Of a DNA stretch of 64,000 bases, positions 22,309 through 32,756 are shown one piece after another. This stretch comes from Corythucha ciliata. Taxonomy: Eukaryota > Arthropoda > Insecta > Hemiptera > Tingidae. Position 1 is the stretch's first letter; every line of letters starts with the position of its first letter. Made by a program: the position numbers and the translations under genes. The stretch lies in assembly GCA_038030265.1 (NCBI GenBank), contig CM075938.1, forward strand, positions 50,461,189-50,525,188, written 5' to 3'. Under the pieces are notes generated by a model that was not told where the DNA came from, searched no databases, and was given only the letters and a program-made list of their open reading frames with translations.

Positions 22309-23018
22309 AAAAACAGGACAACACGCTCGAGTTCGACATTTTTAGAAAGCCCACAACCACCGACATTACGATACACCGGGATTCACGACACCCATGGGCG
22401 CATAAACTTGCTGGGTTCCATTGGCTACTACATCGCTTGATGACAACGCCGTTAAAACCTGAGTTTTTCGAAAAGGAGCTAAGACTCATAAAGCACCTAG
22501 CAAAACGTAATGGCTATGATGACGGTATGATTGAGCGGCTGCTGCAAAGAAAAATGAGGAGTCTCGCAATTGGGGAGATTTCCCAGGGCTTTAGATCGCA
22601 GCAAAGGGTCGAAGACAGAAAGGAAGGTTTTTGTGTCCTACCGTTTTTTGGGGATATATCTTCCAAGTTGGCTACGGTTTTACGACGGGAGGGCTACCGG
22701 GTCGCTTTTACGAATGGTCTATCGTTAGGACGCTTATGCCCGTCTCCGAAAGATGTAGTTAAAAAAGAGAATCGCAGTGGGGTGTACAGGTTGGTGTGTA
22801 CCTGCAAGCGAGTATACGTGGGCCAGACGGGAAGAAAAATAAAAAACAGAGTGGAAGAGCATCTCCCGAAGTCAACAAAGTGCATGTCAGAATTTAAAGA
22901 TCATTTACGGGAGTCAGGCCATGTTTTTGACAGAGAACAAGGTGTACACATATTGCATTGTATGAATAAAGGGCCGCTATTGGATTGGTGGGAGAAATTA
23001 GAAATTATCAATATGTGA
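22280..23018 (+). pseudogene. Penelope-like RT thumb and GIY-YIG endonuclease, frameshifted from RT
   Basis: This frame continues from the RT with NKIPFLDL, FDIFRKPT and HPWAHKLAGFHWLLHRL (thumb and connector), then a GIY-YIG nuclease: GVYRLVC, a Cys pair (CTCK), YVGQTGRKIKNRVEEH and a conserved-looking KDH...GH...W segment near the end. GIY-YIG nucleases nick target DNA in Penelope-like elements. The nuclease domain looks complete (about 22770-23010) and the stop at 23016-23018 is in the expected place. There is no ATG suitable for independent translation; it would need repair of the upstream frame. Confidence 0.88.
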
Positions 23019-23311
23019 AAAAACGAATACGTATGATTGCATAAATAATTTTAAGTCGTTCGAACGGTCTCCTATACTGTCCTTGTTCACTGGTGGTAAT
23101 GGAAGTGGGCGTCGTTGTAGTGAGGGGAGGGGAAACGCTCCCGACCCTATGCCTTCAGCATAGGGTTGTTCTATTTTATTTTATTTTTTGTCAGTGGACT
23201 TATAGACGGCAGGGTGTAACAACCTTCATTTTGACATTTAATGGTATGTTCTTCCTTTTAGATATTATTAATATTAATTCATTAAGGGATGTTTGTAAAA
23301 AATGGTTGGTC

Positions 23312-23375
23312 TTATTTATAGAAACTATCACTGATGATGAGGCACTGATGCTTCGAAACCGGTCTGAATAAATAA
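23312..23375 (+). ncRNA. Hammerhead ribozyme (type I-like) in the Penelope-like 3' region
   Basis: All core elements are visible. Stem I is TTATTTAT (23312-23319) with ATAAATAA (23368-23375), plus TCA (23328-23330) with TGA (23365-23367), enclosing an 8-nt internal loop on the 5' side. CTGATGA core lies at 23331-23337. Stem II is GAGGCA/TGCTTC with loop CTGA (23339-23354). GAAA follows at 23355-23358. A very short stem III (AC/GT, loop CG) leads to the GTC cleavage triplet, with cleavage expected after C23364. One extra T (23338) sits between CTGATGA and stem II. Penelope-like elements are known to carry hammerheads with minimal stem III, which usually act as dimers. Only this one is left, as the 5' end is gone. 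Confidence 0.8.
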
Positions 23376-23391
23376 AAAAATGGCTTTGGGG

Positions 23392-23669
23392 CAAGGTGAC
23401 TAAACTTTACTATAGGTGCCGCAGATTTCCCCCTGCCCATCGGACAGGAGGGGTGGAGACTGACGTCACCAGCAGTCCTTTGCTCCCGATTGCTCACCCT
23501 AGAGCAGCAGAGCAAGTTAATTTTGAAATTGAAGTTTATGAATTCTCAAAAATCACACCCCAATAACAATTAATAATGTACTGGGTCCTGCGCATTGGTG
23601 GGTGGGACTGCTTGTGACGTAGGTGAAGGACAGTGATCTGCGGCACCTATAGAAAATTTAGTCACCTTG
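23392..23669. mobile_element. 278-bp MITE copy A, 9-bp target duplication (Mutator-like)
   Basis: Terminal inverted repeats of about 34 bp begin CAAGGTGACTAAA and end inward at GGTGCCGCAGAT. The 9-mer GCTTTGGGG occurs directly on both sides (23383-23391 and 23670-23678). A 9-bp duplication with long inverted repeats is typical of Mutator-superfamily MITEs. The interior has a TGACGTCA palindrome and no coding frame. A second copy of the same length is at 35649. It sits a few bases after the A-rich end of the Penelope-like element. Confidence 0.88.
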
Positions 23670-23808
23670 GCTTTGGGGCTTCTGGTATTTGTCTCAGAGG
23701 GTAGTTTTTTAAAAAATAAAGCTGATTTTGGTGGCCAAAATAAACCAGAAGCTGGTTTTGTGATACATCATTCGAGAGCTGACTGCTTGGAGATGTTTTT
23801 ATAGTACA

Positions 23809-23947
23809 GGGGGCCTATTCTCTAACAACAAGCAATATTTTTTTCGCCTGTCATGTGTCTATTTCATTCATTTGTTTGAAGAAAATTAATGAAATAAACA
23901 TATGACTTCAAAAAAGCTATTGCTTCGGAGTTAGAGAATAGGCCCCC
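23809..23947. mobile_element. 139-bp fold-back MITE
   Basis: Perfect 18-bp terminal inverted repeats (GGGGGCCTATTCTCTAAC) with further imperfect pairing inside (GCAATATTTTTTT against AAAAAAGCTATTGC). There is no clear target duplication at the edges (ACA before, AGG after), so the superfamily is unresolved. Confidence 0.75.
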
Positions 23948-23949
23948 AG

Positions 23950-24460
23950 GTGCGTCACCTGCGATTTTTTCCCACTAGTGAAAATCAAGGGGACAACTTA
24001 GCAAGAAATCTTATTTTGTGCAAAGAAAAACTTTGACACCTACAATGATAGGTGTGTCAAGGTAATTCCGAAACGAATCGCATTGCATCTTACGGTAAAT
24101 TTTGTGGAGAATCCGAATCTGTCATTCAATTTCTACACGCACCACATGAAACCCGAGAAAACGTGGTTTTCTCATGAAAACTGCTTTTTTCCTTGAAAAG
24201 TGTTCAAAAAATCATATCTCGGTAACGGCTGGAGATAATAAAAAAGTGAAAGGGGAAATTTTACAGCTCTTGGCATGTACTTTCACCGTGTGCAATATAG
24301 TCAACGCCACCGGTGAACACCCTGTATAAACCTGGATTGCTCACAGTTGACTGGAGGGGCGTGGAGGAGGCTGGTCGTCCCCTGGTAAACAATCAACCTG
24401 TCCCTCTCCTTGTGTAGTTATGGCAATATGGCACTTATTTTGAAACTCCACCCCTCTCAT
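23950..24460. other. Unique sequence with an ACACCCTGTATA end, no gene
   Basis: The block from about 23975 to 24330 ends GGTGAACACCCTGTATA, a word common at the edges of arthropod repeats (CAGGGTGTTTGCG also occurs at 2687). No inverted partner is visible at the left edge and no coding frame is present. Confidence 0.35.
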
Positions 24461-24639
24461 CATCTATGGGAGCTTATTTGATGGCTATTATCAGATGGTC
24501 TTTATCAGCCGTGATGAGCAATCCAGTTCTTTTATTGGCGATTGCAGCTATCACTAGCTGTCGTGTGATAATGAAACCGGTACTCCCTACATATGTTAAA
24601 TGACAACAAGTTTTGTGTTTTTTCGTGGTCAACGTCCGT

Positions 24640-24894
24640 AACATAATGGGGAAAAAGTAGTCAGTTGGCCTAAAGTGACGAGAACAGAAGAACATGGTTT
24701 CTGATACATTTATACTCAAACGTCAAGCAAGCTCCCAAGCCTTTCGGTCGGCGGTCGACTTTCTCCCAACACTGGGCCAATTGGTAGCTGACGATTTTTG
24801 GGGAACAATGAAATGGCAATGTTGTGTCTCGGTTACGACGGGAAGAGCAACCAAAGACACAGCAGTTTTCTCTGGATTCACCCTTGAGAGACAT
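24640..24894 (-). pseudogene. THAP zinc-finger remnant
   Basis: The minus strand from 24894 encodes NCCVFGCSSRRN and LPFHC, the Cys-x4-Cys start of a THAP (C2CH) DNA-binding domain. In another frame near 24686-24650 comes CSRHFRPTDYF, its Cys-x2-His end. The two halves are in different frames, so at least one frameshift has occurred, and the frame stops shortly after. No transposase domain is seen downstream (towards 24474) or upstream. The 141-codon minus frame at 25025-25450 has no recognisable domain. It may derive from a P-element-like transposase or a THAP gene. Confidence 0.6.
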
Positions 24895-25506
24895 CCCACG
24901 AGCGCCTTATCATTTTTTTATTGGTACTCGCCAGCTCACCGTTTCGTTTTAGTGCCCAGAGAACGGCACGGGTTCAGCAAAATGGTCGAAAACGTTTTTG
25001 AATCGGTGTTTTCGAGTTTTCTTGCTACAACAAATAGCCGACAGTGAAAGCTTCTGTACGGGTGTACTGCGCACCCGCATCACCGTCTTGTTTTCTTGTT
25101 TCGGTGATGCCAAAGGTACAATATCGAGGCCTCCTCGTCACCGTCGGATTATTTAGCCGCAGTTCACAGAAAAAAAGTGTCACTGACCAACATTTTTGAT
25201 ACATGAACTTCCTCATTGTAGAAAAACTGTGTTGTAGTTTGTTGTCAAACGACAACAACAAATCACACGGAGTACCGGACTCAAATATTTCTCTGAAACG
25301 CCGCCAGATATCGTATCCCTTAGCTACAATCGCCAATATATCGTTGCTCGGCACCCGTCGGATGCCAGTGGCGTCTATCAGGAGGGGGTTGGAGGCGACT
25401 TGCCTCCAATTGACGCAGCCAGGGGGGAAAAAGATGATTTTTGTTAACATCCAGGGGGGGATTTGCTCCTCTCTTACTGTGCGAGGGCTTTTGCATATGT
25501 ATATTT
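24895..25506. other. Spacer between THAP remnant and hAT-like element, function not recognised
   Basis: Holds a 141-codon minus-strand frame (25025-25450) and overlapping plus-strand frames, none with a domain I recognise. G runs occur at 25385, 25423 and 25456. This is a possible degraded coding region, but nothing supports a product. Confidence 0.3.
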
Positions 25507-25514
25507 AATGTAGT

Positions 25515-28216
25515 CAGGGCTGGGCAGTAATTGAATTACATGTAATTGAATTACGTAATTCAATTACAATTAGTAATTGGTAATTTGTAATTGATAACAA
25601 CACGCCATTGTAATTGATAATTTGTAATTAAAAGCACTTTTTCGAAGTAATTTGTAATTAACAATTACCAATTACACTGCCATCTTCAGAGCCAATATTA
25701 CTTCGAAAACTCAGCGGGTACTATTTCTCGCCTTACATGGAGCTTTTGGAGGAGTTTTTGCATGAAATTCTCTGAAAAAAAAGAGTTAAAGCAATTATGA
25801 CACGAGCGATATCCTCGAGCTTAGGGTTGCCAATTTGAAATTTGAGAAAAACGGTACAAAAGTTTCAAAGATCGAAACCCCAAACCAGTGGCGTAAGTAG
25901 GAATTTGTCTTGGGGGGGGGGAAGGATCAGATTGAAATCTCGTAATGTTGAAAGGAGGCGGGTAATTTCACATTTTAGTCATCATTCCACCCAGCCAGCG
26001 CACTCTTGAATCTGGACACCTTGCTGGCCCCATCATAGCCTCAATCTCACAGTTAAGGGCGATTTTTGGACTCTACCCGCAAATTAGCGCTTTTCTCAAT
26101 TTTGGCTGAGTGTATCGTACTTCTCAATTTCAGCCGCAGATTAGCGGGTTTTCCCCACCCCTTTCCATAGCCATGAATTTGCGCAGTTTCTCAACTTTAG
26201 CAGCAAAGTTTCGTTTTTATCCTGAGAGCGATGTTTCTTAGTTATCCACGTTTTCCTCAATTTCAGCAGCATATTACCGATTTTTAATCTTTTTACCAGG
26301 GGATTAGCACTTTTCTCAGTTTCAGCTGGAAATTAACGATTTTCTTTAGTGTTTTCCTCAATATTAGCCGCAAAATAGGGGGACTTTTCACGAATTACGA
26401 TGTTTTTCTTTCACCATATGTACGCAATTCTCAGTTTACTCAGGAATTAGCGGTTTCTTCACCTATTGCCACAAATTGGCTTTTTTTTTTTTCAATTTCA
26501 GCCTGAAAAGCTGCCTTCAGAATCCGCAAATTGGCGTATATTCAGTTTTTGGTGCAAATAAGAATTTTTGTCAGTTTCAACCGCTAATTAGCGCTTTTTT
26601 TAAATTGTAGCGGCGACGTGTCGTGGCGTTTCAAACCTGTGAATTAGCGAATTTTCTCAATTTCAGTCTCAAATTGGCGTCTGGCGCAATTTCAGCTGTA
26701 AATTGGCGATTTTTTCCATTCTTAGCCGCGAATTAGCAATTTTCTCAATTTTTAGGCTTAAAATTAACCTTTCTCTTAATTTTGACCAGGCTGATTATTT
26801 TATTTTCTGAATATTACCCGAAAATTAGCGGGTTTTCACATTATACCACCGCATTAGCAGTTTTATAAAACTTTTATAGATTTAGATTATTGCTTCTTTT
26901 CAGTTCTAGCCGTGAATTAGCGTAATTTTTAACATTGTACTATAGCCATGCATGAATTTGCCATTTTTCTGATTTTAGCCACAAAAATTCCTTCAGAAGG
27001 TACGAATTTAAATTATAAATGTAAATTTTTTTTTTCAAACCAAAAAATGTACATCTATCCATCATTTTCTGTCAAAAAATCATCATTTTTAAATTATAAA
27101 TTTCACGACACTTAATTCGTGAATTATTGATGTATCTCAATTTTAAGCGAATTTTCGCTTTTTCTAAATTTTAGCAGCGTGGTAGCATCTCCATGCAACC
27201 CGTGCATTATCTACTGAATTTCGTCAATTTTTGCCAAGAATCGGCGTTTGACTCAATTTAAGCTGCAAATTAACAATTTTTCCCATTTTTAACTGAGAAT
27301 TAGCACTTTTCCCCCAATTCGAACTGAAAATTAACGTTTTTCTTAATTCTAGCTGCGCTAATTGGTGATTTTTTCAATTTTTGCCGCGAATTAGTGGTTT
27401 TGTTCATTTTGTATCCGCGAATTAACGTTTTTCCATAACTCTACATATATCTGCAAATTGCAAATTAGCGATTTTTCCCAATTTCAGTGTGAAATAGCGT
27501 TTTGTGCTAATTTTGCGTCTAATTAGCATCCTATTCCCTTTTTCATACGCGAATGGGCGATTTTACGCCATTTCAGTTGTAAATGTGCCATTTTTGGCCA
27601 ATTTTAACCTGAAAGCGTCTTTTATTTGTCAGTATTATAGCGTGTTTTCTCAACTTTCCACAAAACTTTTTGCGTTGTTTTTCACAATTTATTCGTAGAA
27701 TGGCCTCCATGTACCGGGAATCAGCGATTTTTTTCTTAATTTTAGTCTGGACGTTGCATCGCGAGACCACGAATCAGCCATTAGCGAATTAGCCAAATTA
27801 GCAAACCAAGACTATCTGGGGTTCCCCGTGACAGTTCGCAGGCTGGGATGTGGGGCAAAATTAGCCGAATTAGCAAATTTGACCCCGGACATTTCGCAAC
27901 CCTACTCATGCGACGCGTTTGGCATCTTGGGGCTATGCTGTTCCTGCTTCCTATCTCAAAGATCTGTTCTGACGTTCGATTGTTGGCTGGACGCACTAAA
28001 AAAATGACAGTGAACAAGAGCAAGACGCTTGCTTGTTCCACAAATCCAGCTCTTGGGTAATTGGTAATTGAAGAAGTAATTCAATTACAGTAATTGTAAT
28101 TTGTAATTATGCGTGGAAGTGAAAAGTAATTGGTAATTTGTAATTAATCCGATTTTTTGGAAGTAATTTGTAATTTGTAATTAATTACTCAAAAAGCTGT
28201 AATTTGCCCACCCCTG
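25515..28216. mobile_element. hAT-like non-autonomous element carrying a main-family minisatellite
   Basis: Starts CAGGGCTGGGCA and ends TGCCCACCCCTG, a 12-bp inverted repeat with one mismatch. It is flanked by the perfect 8-bp direct repeat AATGTAGT (25507-25514 and 28217-28224). The inner 150 bp at each end are nested palindromic TAATTG/CAATTA text (for example AATTACAAATTAC), as in many hAT MITEs. The middle (about 25990-27830) is degenerate 30-bp minisatellite. A further terminus-like site, CAGTGGCGTAAGTAGG, lies at 25888, so the array may itself have arrived as a nested element. No transposase. Length 2702 bp. Confidence 0.85.
25990..27830 (+). repeat. Main minisatellite family array inside the hAT-like element
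   Basis: About 60 diverged forward units (TTTTCTCAATTTTAG / CCGCGAATTAGCG), with occasional longer landmark units such as GTTGCATCGCGAGACCACG near 27752. A short non-repeat patch with two AATTTAAATTATAAAT-like words is at 27005-27110. The 64-codon frames here are repeat shadows. Confidence 0.85.
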
Positions 28217-28224
28217 AATGTAGT

Positions 28225-28440
28225 CAGGGCTGGCCTTAGGCATTTGGCGCCGCCAGACGAATCTTTCATCCCCGATGAAGCAGCCTTCAGGAGCCGCGAT
28301 TTGGCTTTGTCTCCATTTTAACCGCGAATTATGTTTTTTTCCACACTTCAACGCTTCTTCTTAATTTTATCAGTGAATTAGCGGTTTGTCTCCTTTTTAA
28401 ACGCGAATTAGCGATTTTTCTCTATTTTTGCCGTGGTTGG
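28225..28440 (+). repeat. Terminus-like start and short main-family array
   Basis: Begins CAGGGCTGGCCTTAGGCATT, TGGCGCCGCC and CGAATCTTTCATC, the same terminus as at 16216 (inverted), then about five forward units. It starts exactly after the second AATGTAGT of the hAT-like element, so that insertion landed at this element's edge. Confidence 0.65.
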
Positions 28441-28985
28441 TTATTCGGTTCATTTATACTACAATCACTCTATTTATTTAATTATTTATGTATTTATTTA
28501 TTTGTTGTATTGTTTTACGTTATATTTCATTGACTTCATTGTTCTGTATAGTGATAGATTTATTATTATTATTTTTTTTTGATTGGAAGACTAGTAGTAC
28601 CTACTAAACAGCTCACAGGCCTCGTCACCCTGTTATTTGTACGATCGCAGATTCCCTCTCTAGTCTCGTCATCGTAACGCATCTCTTCGAAATTTATTAT
28701 CCCTCTTACACACTCGCACTCACTCAATCTCTCTCGCATTCATTGTCATTTTTATTTTTATTTGTTTTTATTGTTTTTTATTTTGCTTCGTTATGTTACT
28801 GCCAAGACTGATTTACTATGAAAATGGCTGAGTTTATAAGATGCATGTATGCACTCGCTTACTTACAAGCATGCTCCAGAAGGTCCATTGAACTTAGAGC
28901 AACAGCTTATACCAATGTATTTACCTTTCAAGCAATATAAAACTTTCAAACTTTCAAGACGCTTAACGATGAAATAGCGTAACTC
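28441..28985. other. AT-rich unique stretch, possible retroposon tail
   Basis: TATTTATTTATTTG and ATTATTATTATT runs, then unique sequence with ACTCGCACTCACTC and a (CTTTCAA)-like end at 28933-28950. No frame over 60 codons and no gene. Confidence 0.35.
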
Positions 28986-28989
28986 CCGT

Positions 28990-29720
28990 TGAAGTAGAAC
29001 GGGGCTTGGAGAAACATCGCTAATTCAAGGCTAGAATTGAGAAAAAGCACTAAAGCAAAATTGGGGGGAAAAAACCCCCTAAAAAAAATATCATGAAATT
29101 TCGCCCGAAAATATATTTTTCGTGGAAAAAATAGTAATTTTCCGCGAATTCACTAAAATTGGAAAAAAAATCGCTTATTCACCGCTGAAATGGAAAAAAA
29201 TCGGGAGGGGGGGGGGGTTGGAGGGCGTGGATTCAGAGCCACAACAGCGAAAGCTCCCGATAAATTTAGACATGAAATTACACTACTCGGAGGTAAAAAA
29301 TTGCGGAATTGCCAGTTTTCAGGTCTAATAATACGTGAAATTGCTCTAGTTTCCGGGTTAATTATTAATTATTCCAGTTTTGTGTTCTTCAACTTAGCGC
29401 AATTTCGAGTTGCGGGGATATCTTTCCTTAGTGACCTCGGAACCTTCCTGGGATGGCCGGCAACGACAGTGCTCATAGTCGTTCTGACGAATAGCCGCAA
29501 CATTTTAAAAGCAAATATCCGCGAAATTAGACTTTTTTTTTTGACTGTACATTCGCGGCAAACACCCGCGAAATTGAAAGTTCATTGGCTGAACATTCGC
29601 GATATTGCAAGTTCCAGGTCCTAACTTCAGCCAAACTGCTAGTTTCGGGGCCTTTTGTTTTCCTATGGTCCTAATTTTAATTGAAATTACAAGTTTCCTG
29701 GCTAAATATACGCGAAATTC
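28990..29720 (-). repeat. Short reversed main-family array followed by array D/F units
   Basis: 28990-29205 carries reversed main units (CGCTAATTCAAGGCTAGAAT, AATTGAGAAAAAGC). From about 29260 to 29720 the units read GCGAAATTGCAAGTTCC-like (array F/D vocabulary). The 144-codon frame at 29190-29624 runs through these repeats and is not called a gene. Confidence 0.6.
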
Positions 29721-31635
29721 ACAGCGAGAACCCTAAGCCGGGAGTCACTCATTCAAATCTCACCGCTATTAACAGATCCTCTTTGATGTAACGTTTCTCT
29801 AGAACAGGATTTTCAGGGCGTCAAGCGGCATTCAGACGTGTTATTTTACTAATAGAGAAATTGTTACGAACGTTAAATTTACGAGGCGAGGTGCATTTTT
29901 TTTTTAAATCAATTTTTCTCGGCCAGTACGTGCTTTTTTGCTGCATTATGCAATTTAACCTCTATCTTTTTTTTTTTTTCAACACTAATGCACACGTGGT
30001 TTCAGTGAAGCAGAATGGCGCTATAATTTTCAGCAGATCGTCTCAGATTGCAGGGTTACGGATATTTCATTTTCACTATAATACACCTACCCCTTTTGTT
30101 AATTTATGCTTTTAATTAAAACTTGGTGGGAGGTCGTTGACCGCGCTTTTACCGAGTTGTCTGAATTCAAAGGCTGTTGAAGGCTTTTGTTTTTCACTTC
30201 TTTTTACATTATTCTCCGGATTGTGTTAACGAAATACCTTTTCCTTTCTAAGCTCTTGTTATTTTTCTAGCCGTTGTTTGTCCAGGGTGGGTGGTGGTCG
30301 AGGAGTAAACAATATCTGAGTGATGAATGTCCATTTATTTACTGGATCCTCCTACTTCATCTCTTATATGACTCGGTAAAGATTTCTGAACTGAGGGGCT
30401 CTAGCTGTGGCCTACTCTTGTTAATCCATTATGCATCAGGGAAATGCCCCAAATATGTCTACTCGTATAAATAATTGATAAAACTGAGCGGGCGAAAATA
30501 CGCACACACTCGACCGAGCAAAAAAAAGGTGTAGTGTAGGATGGGGGGGGGGAGCTAGTCCGAGGGAGCTATGATGTGAGGGAGGAATAACGAAAAAAAA
30601 AAAAAAATTGTGAATTTATGGGGCTTTTAAAACTCTACTGCGGTCTACCATAAAAAAAATCTCTCCCAAATCAAAGCAAAGCTAAACCAGCTTATAAACA
30701 GAGCTAAGCGGTAGAGGCAAGCTCATACATATGGTGGAGGGGAACAACGTAACTGCTAAAAACGGAGGGAGGGGGGCGAAAAGATGCGGATAGACCTTTA
30801 GCCCCCACTTACGCTCAGTTTTCCAAAATTCGACCGGTACCAACTATTACATTCATACTGTAGTCAAAGCGTCTTATAAGGTCACAATACCACCTTTTCA
30901 CACTTGAGAGGATCTTTCGGGTCATATACAATTGTAAAAGCAGGTGGGGGGGGGGAAGCGTGTCACGCTCAACAAAACGCAAGTCTCGACGAGTTAAAAC
31001 GAGGTGAAGACAGATTTGCCAAGATATGGAACATGCAAAACTCACACGAATCTGTGTACAGGGAGGTCGTTTAAGCTCTTTATAATATAGCGATATTATA
31101 CGGCGGAGATGAAACGATGGCGTCCTTTAAAATATAACTTCGAATTGCATTCATGTCGAGTCAAACCCGGCCCCAAGACATGGCAAAGGAGAAGGTCAAA
31201 AGAAAAGGGCTTGAATGTTAAGTTGAGTTAGTTGAAGAAGTTGTACGGTGGTGGTGATAGGGGGGGGGGCAAGGAGAAAGGAGAGAATGCTCGTGGTTTT
31301 TGTAAAGCTTTTAACATCGGGGTAAAAAAGAAGCTAAAGGTTTCTTTGATAAAAAAGCACCGAAGCGGAAAGAAATCTTTGCTTTTACGAGCGATCGGTT
31401 TGATTTATTCACAATTTTAGTTGATTCAAAGGTGAGGGGAGGGGGCGATTGGGTATAATCGAAACAATTTCGTACAAAAACAGGTGAGGGAGGAGTGACA
31501 TGGAGGAGGGATGCTTAATTGTCAGTTTTAGAACCAAGAATTCTGTTTCTATGCGCTGACTAGAATGGTTTCTGGGGCAAAGCGTCAAAATGACCAGTAC
31601 AATAATTTTCCCATAGTCCGAGAGGATTTGGTAAT
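29721..31635. other. Unique spacer, no gene supported
   Basis: Frames of up to 84 codons without domains, G runs of 8-10 (30542, 30945, 31260) and poly-A runs (30592). A weak B-box-like ATTCAAATCTC at 29752 is not part of a foldable tRNA. I see nothing else. Confidence 0.45.
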
Positions 31636-32030
31636 TTCAAAGAATAAATTCGCGGGATTTAGTCAATGAAAAGAAAACAATCTTGCTGGTTTGGCCCTGC
31701 AAAGAACCAATTTTTCAGCCTTTGAAATCCACTACCACGGATTAGGCTCTGCATAAAACCAATTTCACGGGTTTGGGCTAAAAAAAAAAACAACAATTTC
31801 GTCGGTTTGGACGCACTTCAAAAAAGCAATTTCTCGTGGTTTAGTCACTGAAAATATCATTCTCGCGAGGGTCTTGGGCTGTCATAAAACGAAATTTGTG
31901 GGTATGACTCACTCACAAAATTAATTTCACAGGCTTCAATCGCAGAAAACCCCAATTTCACAGGGTTAAGGTCTTTAAAAAAACCCGTTATCGTGGATTT
32001 ATAATTAAATTCAACCAATTTCACTGGTTT
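31636..32030. repeat. Minisatellite array D
   Basis: About a dozen units of the type AAAACCAATTTCACGGGTTT then GGGCT. Ends just before CTCAGAGGCGTAGCCAGCCC (32034), a terminus-like word shared with array C elements. Confidence 0.7.
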
Positions 32031-32033
32031 GGC

Positions 32034-32755
32034 TCAGAGGCGTAGCCAGCCCTTAATCCAGGTGTGGGCAAACGATGTCGGATGTTCTAGAGAACACAAC
32101 TAAAGAACTGGTAGTTCATTAAATCAAATATAGGCGCTTTCTTCCCCGGAAACTGAGTTTTCACTCCCCTCCCACCACCAAACTGAAGATTTCACCACAA
32201 AACTAGCGATTTTAGCCTAAAACTTTTCTGTTTCATTTAAAAAATGAATATTTTACAGCCGAAACGAAGGTTTTCCCCAAAATTGGATATTTCACTCCAA
32301 AACTGTAAATAATGTTTTCCTCAAAACGAATGATTTTAGACCAAAAAGGACGATTCTGCCTTGAAAACTGGCGATTTCACCATAAAACTGACGAATTCAT
32401 CTCAAATGTGACGATTTTACACCAAAACAGACGATTTAACGCCAAAGCTGACTTGTTGCCCCAAAACTGAAGACGTCACTGCATTAACTGGTGGTTTTAC
32501 CCCAAAACCAAACTTTTACGGTTTAACCTCAGAAATGAATATTTTACCACAAAACTGAAGTGTTATTCTGAATATTTCTCAACAAAAACTGGCACTTTGA
32601 CCCCAAACCGACTGTTTTTATCCCAAACTTTACGATTTCACCCCTGAAACTTTCCCAAACTGATGATTTTACCCTAAAACTAGCGGTTCTCCCCTCAAAA
32701 AAAGACTATTTCACCCCAAAACTGGATATTTAACTTTACCACTGACAACATCACA
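32034..32755 (+). repeat. Minisatellite array C (20 bp unit) with terminus-like start
   Basis: After TCAGAGGCGTAGCCAGCCC and about 80 unique bases, the sequence is a run of units close to 20 bp, such as AAAACTGGCGATTTCACCAT and AAAACTGACGAATTCATCTC. The regular 20-bp spacing is clearest at 32340-32460. Confidence 0.75.
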
Positions 32756-32756
32756 G

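Larger units (their letters stand above)
21502..23382 (+). mobile_element. Penelope-like element, 5'-truncated, with a hammerhead ribozyme at its 3' end
   Basis: It contains the reverse transcriptase core, thumb and C-terminal GIY-YIG endonuclease of a Penelope-like retroelement, followed by about 300 bp of 3' sequence with a foldable hammerhead ribozyme and an A-rich end. The reading frame is open from 21502, just after a stop, with the conserved N-terminal RT region missing, so the copy is 5'-truncated. A frameshift at about 22280-22310 separates RT from thumb and endonuclease. It is not expected to be autonomous. It is followed immediately by a 278-bp MITE. Confidence 0.9.

Noticed and set aside
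25821..27900. Nested element between TAGGGTTGCC and inverted GCAACCCTA inside the hAT-like element
   Set aside because: The ends look terminus-like, but the flanking 8-mers (CCTCGAGC / CTCATGCG) do not match well enough to call a duplication.
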